From NCBI RefSeq assembly GCF_008632955.1, contig NZ_CP043960.1, forward strand, positions 124,001 to 188,000: DNA of 64,000 bases, in the 5' to 3' direction. This DNA comes from Streptomyces tendae (GTDB lineage: Bacteria; Actinomycetota; Actinomycetes; Streptomycetales; Streptomycetaceae). Shown here in pieces: positions 8,606 through 17,105 of this stretch (its first letter is position 1; the number at the start of each line of letters is the position of its first letter). Position numbers and translations under genes: made by a program. Below the pieces are notes generated by a model. That model was not told the origin of the DNA. It made no database searches and saw nothing but the letters and a program-made list of their open reading frames with translations.

Positions 8606-8631
8606 CCTCTGCAGAGAATGCTATGCAGAGG
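8606..8631. promoter_or_regulatory. Operator candidate of the ArsR-type regulator
   Basis: CCTCTGCA (8606-8613) and its exact reverse complement TGCAGAGG (8624-8631) are separated by 10 bp, 26 bp before the regulator's ATG. Further CAGAG/CTCTG half-sites occur just outside (8599-8604, 8634-8639). The position over the probable promoter fits autorepression of the regulator-exporter operon. Confidence 0.6.
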
Positions 8632-8656
8632 AGTCTCTGTAATCTACGCTGTTGGC

Positions 8657-9262
8657 ATGTCAGACGAACTCGAACGCACATCCCAGCCCGCCAAGCCCAC
8701 CCGGCGCCTTGATGCGCGCAGCCTGCGGGGGCTGGCCCATCCACTGCGGATGAACATCTTTGAACTGCTCAGTCTGGACGGCCCTGCTACCGCCACCAGG
8801 CTCGCCGAACGCCTCGGGGAGAACACCGGCACCATCAGTTGGCACTTGCGCCACCTCGCCGAGCACGGCTTCATCGTGGAGGAAACCGGACGCGGTACGA
8901 AACGCGAGCGCTGGTGGAGAAGGGTCGACGTCTCCAATGAGCTGAACACTGCCGATTTCCGCGACGATCCCGACACCCGGGGCGCGCTGTCGGTCTACCT
9001 GCACGAACTGCTGCAGCAGCACTTCAACCGGGTCGTGAACTACATCAGCGAGGACTGGGACGACACGTGGCGGAGCGCCGGCACCGTCTCGGACTGGAGT
9101 GACCTGCGGATGACCCCGAAACAGCTGGAGGCACTCAACGCGGAGCTGATGGCCGTCATCGCCCGCCATACCCCTGCGCCGGACGCCGAGCCCACTCCGG
9201 ACGCGCTCCCCGTCGTCGTGCAGCTCCAGTCCTTCCCCCGCAAGGAGCGTGGCTCCGCATGA
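8657..9262 (+). CDS. ArsR-type winged-helix transcriptional regulator
   Basis: 201-residue cytoplasmic regulator. Residues about 22-95 form a winged helix: LRGLAHPLRMNIFELLSLDGPATA, then the recognition helix region NTGTISWHLRHLAEHGFI and a GRGTKRERWWRR wing. The C-terminal half (HELLQQHFNRVVNYISEDWDDTW) is typical of HTH_20-type ArsR relatives that lack metal-binding cysteines and sense small molecules. Its TGA overlaps the exporter's ATG (ATGA, 9259-9262), so it and the exporter are one operon. It probably represses both through the palindrome at 8606-8631 and is relieved by the exporter's substrate (inference). Confidence 0.88.
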   Translation: MSDELERTSQPAKPTRRLDARSLRGLAHPLRMNIFELLSLDGPATATRLAERLGENTGTISWHLRHLAEHGFIVEETGRGTKRERWWRRVDVSNELNTADFRDDPDTRGALSVYLHELLQQHFNRVVNYISEDWDDTWRSAGTVSDWSDLRMTPKQLEALNAELMAVIARHTPAPDAEPTPDALPVVVQLQSFPRKERGSA

Positions 9263-10569
9263 GCCACGGCATAGGCGGCGGCCTCCTGCGTCGCCACCGC
9301 GATTTCCGCCTGCTGTGGTGCGGCGAAACAGCCGGCAAGTTCGGCGCGTCCGTCACCGGGGTGGCGATGCCACTGGTCGCCGTCTCCACCTTGCACGCCA
9401 GCACGTTCGAGGTCGGCCTGCTGAACGCCGCCGCCTGGGCCCCTTGGCTGATCATCGGTCTCCCGGTCGGTGCCTGGGTGGACCGGCTGCGCCGCAGACC
9501 AATCATGCTGGCCGCCGCCGCGGTCTCCCTCTTACTCTTCGCCAGCGTCCCGGTCACCGCATGGTCCGGTCGGTTGAGCATCGGACTACTGCTGGTCGTC
9601 GCCCTGCTGACAGGCACGGCAGCAGTGTTCTTCCAAACCGCCTACACCGCCTATCTCCCCACCATTCTGGAACCCGATGACCAACCCGAAGGCAACGCCA
9701 AACTGCACGGCAGTGCATCCGCCGCGCAGATTGCCGGGCTCGGCTCCGGCGGACTGATCGCACAGTTGGCAGGTGCGGTGAACGGGATGTTCGCCAACGC
9801 CGCGACATTCCTCGTCTCCCTCCTGTGCCTCGCAGGCATCCGGCACCGCGAGCCACGCATCACCAGAACCGACCGCCCCACTTCACTGGTCAGTGAAGTC
9901 CGCGAAGGTCTGCGACTGATCGCCTACGACCCCTGGTTCCGCACGTTCACACTCTTTGGAGCCGCCTCCAACCTGGCCCTTATGGGATACCAGTCAATCC
10001 AAGTGGTCTTCCTGGTCCGGAGCGTCGGCCTGACCCCGGGGACGGTCGGCGTACTCATCGCGGCGACCAGTGCCGGAGGCGTAGCTGGGGCATTCGCCGC
10101 ACGCCGGGTTGCGCACCGGATCGGCACGGCCCGCGCGACACTGCTGTTCGAACTGGGACTTCCCATGCTCGGTCTACTCATCCCGCTGACGGTCGGAGGA
10201 GCCGGGACCCTGCTCTTCGTGACAGGCGGCTTCAGCGTCGTCGCGGGCGTCGTCGCCGGCAACATCATCAAGGCGAGCTTCCAGCAACGCTACTGCCCGC
10301 CTGATCTCCTCGGTCGCCTCACCGCAAGCACAGCATTTCTCAGCTACGGAACGATCCCCATCGGAGCACTGCTCGGCGGTGTGCTCGGAACCGCACTCGG
10401 CCTCCGCACTGCCATGGCCATCACGACAGCGGGGGTCCCCCTCGCCGCACTGATCCTGCTCTTCTCCCCGATCCGGCGATCCCGGGACCTGCCGACGTCC
10501 CGCCCTGCAACGAGTAACTCCAAACTTACGCTGGATTCTGATGGCAAGTCGGCCCTACCTCGTCATTGA
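9259..10569 (+). CDS. MFS transporter (drug/siderophore exporter type)
   Basis: 436-residue membrane protein with about 12 hydrophobic helices. The motif-A-like GLPVGAWVDRLRRRP in the 2-3 loop (about 68-82) and the early FRLLWCGETAGKFGASVTGVAMPLVAV helix place it in the MFS_3/EntS-like exporter group. Proton-coupled efflux of a small molecule is expected; the substrate is unknown. It starts inside the stop of the ArsR-type gene (4-bp overlap). Codon 92 is TTA (9532-9534), rare in Streptomyces and dependent on the bldA tRNA, so expression may be tied to development. Confidence 0.88.
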   Translation: MSHGIGGGLLRRHRDFRLLWCGETAGKFGASVTGVAMPLVAVSTLHASTFEVGLLNAAAWAPWLIIGLPVGAWVDRLRRRPIMLAAAAVSLLLFASVPVTAWSGRLSIGLLLVVALLTGTAAVFFQTAYTAYLPTILEPDDQPEGNAKLHGSASAAQIAGLGSGGLIAQLAGAVNGMFANAATFLVSLLCLAGIRHREPRITRTDRPTSLVSEVREGLRLIAYDPWFRTFTLFGAASNLALMGYQSIQVVFLVRSVGLTPGTVGVLIAATSAGGVAGAFAARRVAHRIGTARATLLFELGLPMLGLLIPLTVGGAGTLLFVTGGFSVVAGVVAGNIIKASFQQRYCPPDLLGRLTASTAFLSYGTIPIGALLGGVLGTALGLRTAMAITTAGVPLAALILLFSPIRRSRDLPTSRPATSNSKLTLDSDGKSALPRH

Positions 10570-10729
10570 TCACGATCGCCGGGCAATTCCTTCTTGGAAC
10601 CGAGCGCCAGAACCTCCCGTCGGCGATAAGGTCGCGGACTTCCAGGGAGCGGACCGCCACCGCCGCGAAGCGCCTGACCAAGGCCGCGGCCCACAAGGTG
10701 ATCGGCGCCTTGGTCTGCTCCTGACCCGG

Positions 10730-11068
10730 TCAGCCCACGCCGTCCTCGTCATCGTCGAGCCCAGAGGCATCCGGGTCCCGCAGAGGCCGTAGGGCGCCCG
10801 CAGCCGGGGTGGAGGCGGTGAAGCTGTAGCGGCCGAGCAGGTTCAAGCTCTTGTGCTTGAGCGGGGAGAGCCGGGCGATGTCCTCGTCCCGGATCTCGTG
10901 GCCTCGGCGCGGAGCTGGGCAACCGCGGCGTCGATGTAGCGGGTCGTCCAGAGCACGATGGCGTTGAGGACCAGGCCGAGCGCGTCGAGTTGGTCTTGTC
11001 CGAACTGGCCCAGCTCGGCGGCAGGTCCCCCTGCGAACCGTCGTTCACCACGGAAAGTAGTCGTGAAG
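10730..11068 (-). pseudogene. Tn3-family transposase, C-terminal remnant
   Basis: The minus strand reads FGQDQLDALGLVLNAIVLW, TRYIDAAVAQL and, after a frameshift near 10900, DEDIARLSPLKHKSLNLLGRYSF to a stop at 10730. This is the conserved end of Tn3-type DDE transposases. Everything upstream of about 11068 is missing. No terminal repeats or resolvase are seen. Confidence 0.7.
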
Positions 11069-11401
11069 AAGTTGGGTGGACGGGTCCCGTCGTGAGTGTC
11101 GTGCACGACGCCCGCGGGCGTCGCGGTCTTACTGGGAAAACACGTAGGTCCGGACGGGGTCGAGGTGCAGTTCGAAGGGCCCGAAACAGTCGGCCGCGAG
11201 GGTCGCGACCGGAGCGCCGCAGGGGCAGGCCCGGTTGAGTCCCTCATCGCCTGTGGGTCCGCAGCACCCACTGCTGTTCTCCCAGTTGGGCAGTGGCTGA
11301 AGGCCGGCGGCGTCATCAGGGTGCACCAGCACTGTGTGTCGGCTGCCCGCCGAGCCCCGTCGACCTCGCCGCCGCAGCTTGACACGCTAAGTACCTGAGG
11401 T

Positions 11402-11464
11402 GTCTTTCTCGAACTGGCAGCCGCCCTGTGCTGCTACAAACGACTCGTCCGCCTCACCACGTAG
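11402..11464 (+). pseudogene. IS5-family transposase, extreme C-terminus
   Basis: Twenty codons reading FLELAAALCCYKRLVRLTT and a stop match the tail of Streptomyces IS5-family transposases. The rest of the gene is absent; the Tn3 remnant and this piece abut unrelated sequence. Confidence 0.5.
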
Positions 11465-11484
11465 GACACAGTCTCACTCGCTTC

Positions 11485-11751
11485 CGTGCTCGACAACCTC
11501 AACGTCTACCGGGCGACCGCCCACTTCAACGGGCAGGGCACTATCTCGCTGGCCGGCGACCGGGCGACCGGGCGAGCGGCGAGCGCTACTGCCTGGCCCA
11601 TCACGTTTCGGTCGACGAGAAGGGGCAGCGCACACTCATGATCTCCTGCATCCGCTATCTCGACGAATGCGCCAAGGGCGCCGGCGGCGAGTCGGCTGTT
11701 CGTCGAGCGGTGATGGTCGGCTGGACCGAGACGCGCCTTTCGGCCCCGTGA
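11485..11751 (+). pseudogene. SnoaL/NTF2-like protein, frameshifted fragment
   Basis: Across shifted frames the sequence reads LDNLNVYRATAHFNGQGTISLAGDR, then YCLAHHVSVDEKGQRTLMIS-IRYLDE and finally MVGWTETRLSAP with a stop. This is the pattern of the C-terminal half of SnoaL-like (NTF2-fold) proteins. At least two frameshifts and a missing 5' end make it a pseudogene. Confidence 0.5.
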
Positions 11752-11951
11752 CCCCCTGGGGGTTCTCGCACGGTTTTCGTCGAGCGGAACCTGTGGGCCG
11801 GGCTTGTGCCGGGTGCCGGCTTGCACACACCCGGCCCTCAGCTTCGGCTCGTCGTTGCGCGGCCGCGAATCAAGGACGTGAGAGCCGAGCCGGAGTGGAC
11901 AGGGTTCTTCCTTGTCGTCCCTCGTCCGTCTCGGCTGATGGGCTGCACGTG

Positions 11952-12872
11952 TCAGCGTGTCGCGTCGGGCGCTGCTTTCGTGGCGGGCTGGTCCAGGGCT
12001 GCCACCAGGTGGCCGAGATCGCGGCGGTGAGAGCCTGCGTTCCACACAGCCCAGGTGCGCCGGACGATGGGGTGACCTACCAGTGGGAACCAGGTGACGG
12101 AGTCGGGCAGGGGCTGGGACCAGCCCGGGGGTGCCAGGGTGAAGGCGCGTCCTGCGCTGACGGAGGCGAGTTTGACCTCGGCGATCAACGGCTGCCCGTC
12201 AGGGACTTGCGGGCCTGGGTCGATTCCATGGCTGCGCAGGATGGCGGTGAGTTCGTCGTACCAGGCGGGGCTGCCGGAACGGGGGAAACCGACCCAGGAG
12301 AGTGCGTTCAGCGCGTCCAGGCGGATGCCGTCGGGGCCGGCCAGTTCTGCGGCACGTTCGGCCGCGAGCAGAACGCCTAGGCGCTCCTCCACGACCAGCA
12401 CTGCGTCGAGTTCCTGCCCCTGGGGGCGTTCTCGTAGCAGGCCCAGCTCAAGGTTGCCCTGGTGGAGTTCCGTGACTTGCGCCGAGGTGGAGAGGTGCCG
12501 GGCTTGGACCTGCGTGTCGGGGTGGGCGGTGGACAGTTCGAGCAGTGCCTTGGACAGCAGGTCGGCGGGTAGTTCAAGCGGGATGCCGATCCGAAGCGTG
12601 GTCGCGCTCTCCCCGGTGCGCGCGGTCATGACCGCAAGGGCCTGGTCGTAGCGGGCCAGTACGGCACGGCATTCCGCGAGCAGCGTCAGGCCGGTGTCCG
12701 TGGCCTGCACGCCCGTGGAGGAGCGGATCAGTAGCTGCTGACCGAATTCGCGTTCCAGGGCGCTCATGGTCTGGGACAGGGCGGGCTGGCTGATGTGCAG
12801 CCGTCGTGCCGCCGCCGACAGGCCGCCTTCTTCCACCACTGTGACGAACGCACGCATCGCTCGGATTTCCAT
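11952..12872 (-). CDS. LysR-family transcriptional regulator
   Basis: 306 residues. The N-terminal winged helix is clear (MRAFVTVVEEGGLSAAARRLHISQPALSQTMSALEREFG, about 5-43) and is followed by the two-lobed effector domain (TTLRIGIPLELPADLL from about 90). It is transcribed away from the crotonase-led cluster across a 315-bp gap, the usual arrangement for a LysR activator of a divergent catabolic operon. The inducer is probably a pathway substrate or intermediate (inference). Confidence 0.9.
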   Translation of the reverse strand: MEIRAMRAFVTVVEEGGLSAAARRLHISQPALSQTMSALEREFGQQLLIRSSTGVQATDTGLTLLAECRAVLARYDQALAVMTARTGESATTLRIGIPLELPADLLSKALLELSTAHPDTQVQARHLSTSAQVTELHQGNLELGLLRERPQGQELDAVLVVEERLGVLLAAERAAELAGPDGIRLDALNALSWVGFPRSGSPAWYDELTAILRSHGIDPGPQVPDGQPLIAEVKLASVSAGRAFTLAPPGWSQPLPDSVTWFPLVGHPIVRRTWAVWNAGSHRRDLGHLVAALDQPATKAAPDATR

Positions 12873-13187
12873 GCCCCCATCGCATCACGAGCAGCCGGCG
12901 GCGTGGTCACGCGCGTTGCGCGGCCCCATGGCGGTGTAGCTGTCCGTGAAGCGCGGTACCGCCGGTCTCGGCAGGGAGCCAAGACGGTGCGGGCGCCGCC
13001 GAAGCGGTCCGCACGAACCCGGCCAGGCTCGAGGCGCGCGGCGGCAAACCCCCGCACGACGCCATCACCGATGCTTATGACCGCCCTCGGCAAGCCCTCT
13101 GGCCAGGCGCTATGCATCCCGCTGCGGCAGGAGTTGAGTAGGGGCACAGGGCGGATCGACCGCCCGAGATCACCTCAGGAGCCATCC
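12873..13187. promoter_or_regulatory. Divergent promoter region of LysR gene and catabolic cluster
   Basis: 315 bp without a gene. It should hold the LysR-binding site and both promoters. The only dyad I can point to is short, CATC-ACC-GATG at 13062-13072. An AGGAG ribosome site precedes the GTG at 13188. Confidence 0.4.
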
Positions 13188-13955
13188 GTGTCTCAGCAGA
13201 CCCCTTCCTACTTCACCGCGTTCAAGAACCTGGCAATGAGCCGCACGGACTCGGGTGTGCTCACGCTGCGTTTCCACACCGACGACGGTCCGGCCACCTT
13301 CACCGGTGAGATGCACACTGACTTCCCCCGTGCCCTGTTCGAGATCGGTGAGGACCGTGACAACCGGGTTCTGGTTCTGACTGGCACGGGCGACCGGTTC
13401 ATGACCGACATCGACGGTGCCAGCCTGGGCGATATCACCAAGCCGGCCCAGTGGGACCGCACGCTGGCGGAGGGCCGCCGCGTGCTGCAGCGCCTGGTCG
13501 ACCTGGAGATGCCCGTCATCGCCGCGGTCAACGGTCCCGCGTCCGTCCACAGCGAGTACGCCCTGCTGGCGGACGTCGTCATCGCCGCCGGCACCACCGT
13601 CTTCTCCGACTTCCCCCATCTGACCTTCGGCATCGTCCCCGGCGATGGCATCCAGATCGCCTGGGAAGAGGCCCTGGGCGTCAACCGCGCCCGCTATCTG
13701 ACCCTGACGCAGGGCTCCTTCACGGCCGAGCAGGCCGAGCGCTGGGGCGCGGTAGCCGAAGTCCTGCCGCTGGAGCGGGTCCTGCCCCGCGCCCAGCAGC
13801 TCGCAGAGGATCTGGCCGCCAAGCCGCAGCTGCTCACCCGCTACCTCGCCGTCACCCTGCGCCAGCGCATCAGCCGCCGTATGGCCGAAGGGCTTCAGCT
13901 CGGCATGGCTCTCGAGGGCCTCACCGCTGCTGACCTCGCCTACCAGCAGCAGTGA
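13188..13955 (+). CDS. Crotonase-superfamily beta-diketone hydrolase, 6-oxocamphor-hydrolase-like
   Basis: 255-residue enoyl-CoA hydratase/isomerase-fold protein. Against my memory of Rhodococcus 6-oxocamphor hydrolase it keeps the same spacing and the catalytic set: His43, His121 (NGPASVH), His144 (FPHLTFGIV), Asp153 (PGDG) and a late Glu (MALEGL), matching His45, His122, His145, Asp154 and Glu244. VLTGTGDRF and PVIAAVNGP are the crotonase core. The expected reaction is retro-Claisen cleavage of a cyclic beta-diketone rather than CoA-ester hydration. GTG start with AGGAG. Its stop overlaps the next gene's GTG (GTGA), so translation is coupled. The generic annotation enoyl-CoA hydratase would hide this. 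Confidence 0.8.
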   Translation: MSQQTPSYFTAFKNLAMSRTDSGVLTLRFHTDDGPATFTGEMHTDFPRALFEIGEDRDNRVLVLTGTGDRFMTDIDGASLGDITKPAQWDRTLAEGRRVLQRLVDLEMPVIAAVNGPASVHSEYALLADVVIAAGTTVFSDFPHLTFGIVPGDGIQIAWEEALGVNRARYLTLTQGSFTAEQAERWGAVAEVLPLERVLPRAQQLAEDLAAKPQLLTRYLAVTLRQRISRRMAEGLQLGMALEGLTAADLAYQQQ

Positions 13956-14773
13956 GCGAGGATGTGATGGCACCCTCCCCAATCAATGGGGCCGGCAGCC
14001 TGTCGGTCTGGCTCGAAGCCCTCCACACTAGCTCCCACCGCCTGGCCGACACCGTTGCTTCCCTGTCCGAGCGGGAGCTGGAACAGCCCTCGATGGCCGA
14101 CGGGTGGAGCATCGCGCAGGTGTTGTCCCATCTCGGCAGCGCCGCCGAGATCTCCACCGGCCTGCTTGAGCGTGGCATCGCGGGCGATGAGAGAGGGCCG
14201 GTACGACAGGACCTGGAGCCGGTGTGGCAGCGGTGGAACACGCTGTCGGCACCGGCACAGCGGAAGGCATGGCAGGAAGCTGATGCACGACACCTGCAGC
14301 TTCTGGACTCGCTGGACCTGTCCCAGCAGCCGCAGGTGCGTGTTCCGTACTTCGCCGGCCTGCTCGACCTCCCCGACTACGCCGGATATCGGCTCTCGGA
14401 ACAATCCGTCCACGCCTGGGACATCGAAGCCGCCCTCACCCCAGAAACGACGATTCCGGCAGGAGAGGTGGAATTGTTGTGGAAGCGGCTGGACCTGATC
14501 GCCACCCGCTTCCGTGACGCCACCACCCTCACCCGGCTCGCTCCGGCACAGCTCACGATCGCCCTGACCAGCCCGACCCGGACCGTGCTGCTGGACCTCG
14601 GTGCCGAACTGCACCTGTATCCGTGTGAGCCGGCCGAACCTGCCGGTTCCGTCACGGGTGCAGCGGAGGCTGTACTGCGTCTCGTCTACGGCCGCCACCA
14701 GCCCACGGACGAAGTCCAGGTGAGCGGCGCGGTCACCCTGACCGACCTGAAGGCCCTATTCCCCGGATTCTGA
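13952..14773 (+). CDS. Maleylpyruvate-isomerase-family, mycothiol-dependent-like enzyme
   Basis: 273 residues, DinB/MDMPI fold. His60 (WSIAQVLSHLG), Glu150 and His154 (SEQSVHAWD) give the H...ExxxH metal triad of mycothiol-dependent maleylpyruvate isomerase. The C-terminal domain follows from about 170. Members use mycothiol as cofactor or thiol acceptor in actinobacteria; isomerisation of a ring-cleavage product is one known role. It starts within the stop of the hydrolase gene, so both are made together, which suggests that it processes the hydrolase product (inference). Confidence 0.78.
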   Translation: MSEDVMAPSPINGAGSLSVWLEALHTSSHRLADTVASLSERELEQPSMADGWSIAQVLSHLGSAAEISTGLLERGIAGDERGPVRQDLEPVWQRWNTLSAPAQRKAWQEADARHLQLLDSLDLSQQPQVRVPYFAGLLDLPDYAGYRLSEQSVHAWDIEAALTPETTIPAGEVELLWKRLDLIATRFRDATTLTRLAPAQLTIALTSPTRTVLLDLGAELHLYPCEPAEPAGSVTGAAEAVLRLVYGRHQPTDEVQVSGAVTLTDLKALFPGF

Positions 14774-14910
14774 CCTACGCGGTCACCGGCTTCTGCCCCG
14801 CCACGGGTGCCGATACCCCCATGGCATCGGCACCCGTGGCCTTCGCCCCTCCCCTCACCGCGGAATCAACCGCCCCTGCGATGCGGGAACGAGAAAGGAC
14901 CTCCTCCACC

Positions 14911-15618
14911 ATGGCCTCTCGACGCGTGCTCATCACGGGAGCCTCACGCGGCATCGGCCTGGCGGTGGCCGAACGCCTGGCCCGTCAGGGACATCGGCCC
15001 ATCGGCCTCGCACGGGCCTCGACCGACGCCTTCCCCGGGGACTTCCACGAGGTCGACTTGTCCGATCGGGCAGCCACAGACGCAGCCCTTCGGGCTATCC
15101 TCGCCCAGGGGCCCGTCGACGCCGTAGTCAACAATGTCGGCCTGGTTCGACCCGCATCCGTGCACGAAGTCCAGCTGGACGATCTGCACGCGGTCTACGA
15201 CGTGACCGTCCGCGTCGCCGTCCAGGTCGTCCAGGCCACCCTGCCGGCCATGACCGCGCACGGTTGGGGCCGCATCGTGAACATCACCAGCCTGGTCACC
15301 GTGGGCAAACCGGAACGCACGGCTTACGGAGCGGCCAAAGCGGCACTGGACTTCTGCACTCGAGCCTGGGCGGGCGAGCTCGCCACGACGGGAGTGACCG
15401 TCAACGCCGTTGCCCCCGGACCGACCGAGACGGAACTGTTCCGTGCCAACAATCCTGCCGGGTCCCCCTCGAAGCAGCGTTACCTCGCGAGCACACCCTC
15501 TGGGCGGCTTGGCCGTCCGGACGACATCGCCGCGGCCGTGTGCTTCCTGCTGTCGCAGGAAGCCGCACACATCACCGGCCAGATCCTGCGCGTCGACGGC
15601 GGCGCAAGCATCGGCTGA
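14911..15618 (+). CDS. SDR family oxidoreductase
   Basis: 235-residue classical short-chain dehydrogenase: VLITGASRGIG at 6-16, VNNVG for the adenine pocket, and the catalytic Ser-Tyr-Lys in NITSLVTVGKPERTAYGAAKA, ending in the RVDGGASIG tail. NAD(P)-dependent alcohol/ketone interconversion; substrate unknown. The ATG at 14911 has AGAAAGGA upstream (14892-14899); an earlier in-frame ATG would add a 30-residue extension outside the fold. It is third in the LysR-linked cluster, 137 bp after the isomerase-like gene. Confidence 0.85.
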   Translation: MASRRVLITGASRGIGLAVAERLARQGHRPIGLARASTDAFPGDFHEVDLSDRAATDAALRAILAQGPVDAVVNNVGLVRPASVHEVQLDDLHAVYDVTVRVAVQVVQATLPAMTAHGWGRIVNITSLVTVGKPERTAYGAAKAALDFCTRAWAGELATTGVTVNAVAPGPTETELFRANNPAGSPSKQRYLASTPSGRLGRPDDIAAAVCFLLSQEAAHITGQILRVDGGASIG

Positions 15619-15765
15619 CCCACCGGCATCAGGCACCCGCCGCCGCCCGCACCCCGGACCTGCCAACCGTCACGGCTGCCGTGTGCCCGTGCGGGGCCGC
15701 CCAGCGCTCGCCGCCCCATCTCCGCGCACCCCTGAAACACCGACCCCCGTCCGGAAGGACTGACG

Positions 15766-16518
15766 ATGACTTCCCCCCTCTTGAACGGCAGCGTAGCCCT
15801 CGTGACCGGAGCAACCAGCGGCATCGGCGCGGCGACTGCGGCGACGCTTGCCGAACACGGCGCTCACGTCCTGGTGGCGGGCCGCAACACCGCACGCGGC
15901 GAGGACACCGTGGCCGCGATCCGCGCACGTGGTGGAAGGGCGGACTTCCTCCCGGCCGACCTGAGCAACGCCGCATCCGCACAGTCACTGGCACGGCGCG
16001 CCCGCCAGGCAGGCGGAGGCCGGGTCGACATCCTCGTCAACAACGCGGGTGCATACCCGTTCCGGCCCACCCACGAGGTGACCGAGGAGGAGTTCGACGC
16101 CGTCTACGATCTCAATGTGAAGGCGAAGTTCTTCCTCGTCGCCGAGCTGGCACCGGCGATGGCCGCGCGCGGCGAGGGGGTCATCGTGAACATCAGCACA
16201 CAGGTCGCGTCGTACGGTGTGCCGGGGATGTCGCTGTACGGATCCAGCAAGGCGGCGGTCAACCTGCTGACCAAAGCATGGGCCGCCGAATACGGGCCCC
16301 ACGGGGTTCGCGTCAACGCCGTCGGCGTCGGCCCGACCCGCACGGAGGGCACAGTTCTCATGGGCGAGGACCTCGACGCCCTCGCCGCACAGGCACCGGT
16401 CGGCCGCCCTGCCACACCCGAGGAAATCGCCTCCGCCGTCCTCTATCTCGCAAGCGACGCCGCAAGCTTCGTACAGGGCGTACTCCTGCCCGTGGACGGC
16501 GGCCGCACCGCCGTCTGA
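15766..16518 (+). CDS. SDR family oxidoreductase (FabG-like)
   Basis: 250 residues with all classical SDR marks: ALVTGATSGIG (11-21), LVNNAGAY, Ser in NISTQVAS and Tyr-x-x-x-Lys in YGSSKAAV, plus a PVDGGRTAV end. GGAAGGA precedes the ATG. It shares the fold but little sequence with the SDR just upstream, so this is not a recent duplication. Probably a second redox step of the same pathway. Confidence 0.86.
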   Translation: MTSPLLNGSVALVTGATSGIGAATAATLAEHGAHVLVAGRNTARGEDTVAAIRARGGRADFLPADLSNAASAQSLARRARQAGGGRVDILVNNAGAYPFRPTHEVTEEEFDAVYDLNVKAKFFLVAELAPAMAARGEGVIVNISTQVASYGVPGMSLYGSSKAAVNLLTKAWAAEYGPHGVRVNAVGVGPTRTEGTVLMGEDLDALAAQAPVGRPATPEEIASAVLYLASDAASFVQGVLLPVDGGRTAV

Positions 16519-16630
16519 CACCCCTTCGGCGCGTGTTCCAGGCCCGTCCCAAGCCCCTTGCGGCACCGGCCCCCCGATGCCGGGGGCGGCAGGTCACATC
16601 GCCTGCCTTCGCTCCCTTTCGGCGTACGCG

Positions 16631-17092
16631 TCAAAGACGCCCGCGGTGGGTGACTCTGTGCGGAACGACGGCTGATGGTCGACTGGCCCGAGCCACGACC
16701 GGCCTCCCGGGCCCTGCCGGCGATCCGCCCCGCGGGCCCGTCAGCACGACCTGCTCGGGTCCGCACTCCGCCACCGGCGGGGACAGGTCCACGAACGGCA
16801 TCGTGGTGGGTGCCGAGCGCAACCGGGAGAGGCAGACGTTGCGCACGATCATGCGCAACCAAGCGCCCGCGGATTCGGGTTCCCGCAGGTCGCCGATCCG
16901 CCGGAAGGCGATGAGCCAGGCGTCCTGGACGGCGTCCTCGGCATCCGGCCGGTTGCCCAGCAAGCTCAGTGCCACTGCCTGCATCCCGGCCCGGTGCCGT
17001 CCGAGTAGCGCCCCGAGCGCCGCGACGTCCCCGCTGCGCGCACCGCGCACCAGCTCACCGTCGGACGGCTCCTCGAACCCCGCACTTCTCAC
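16631..17092 (-). pseudogene. ECF sigma factor truncated after region 2
   Basis: From GTG (17092) the protein has a proper sigma-70 region 2: SDGELVRGARSGDVAALGALLGRH, NRPDAEDAVQDAWLIAFRRI and AGAWLRMIVRNVCLSRLR. After about residue 100 the sequence turns into Gly/Pro/Arg-rich text and stops. Region 4, needed for -35 recognition, is absent in all frames downstream. This is a 3'-truncated gene. Its start lies 13 bp from the start of the rightward gene at 17106. Confidence 0.75.
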
Positions 17093-17105
17093 GGCCCCAG
17101 GGTAC

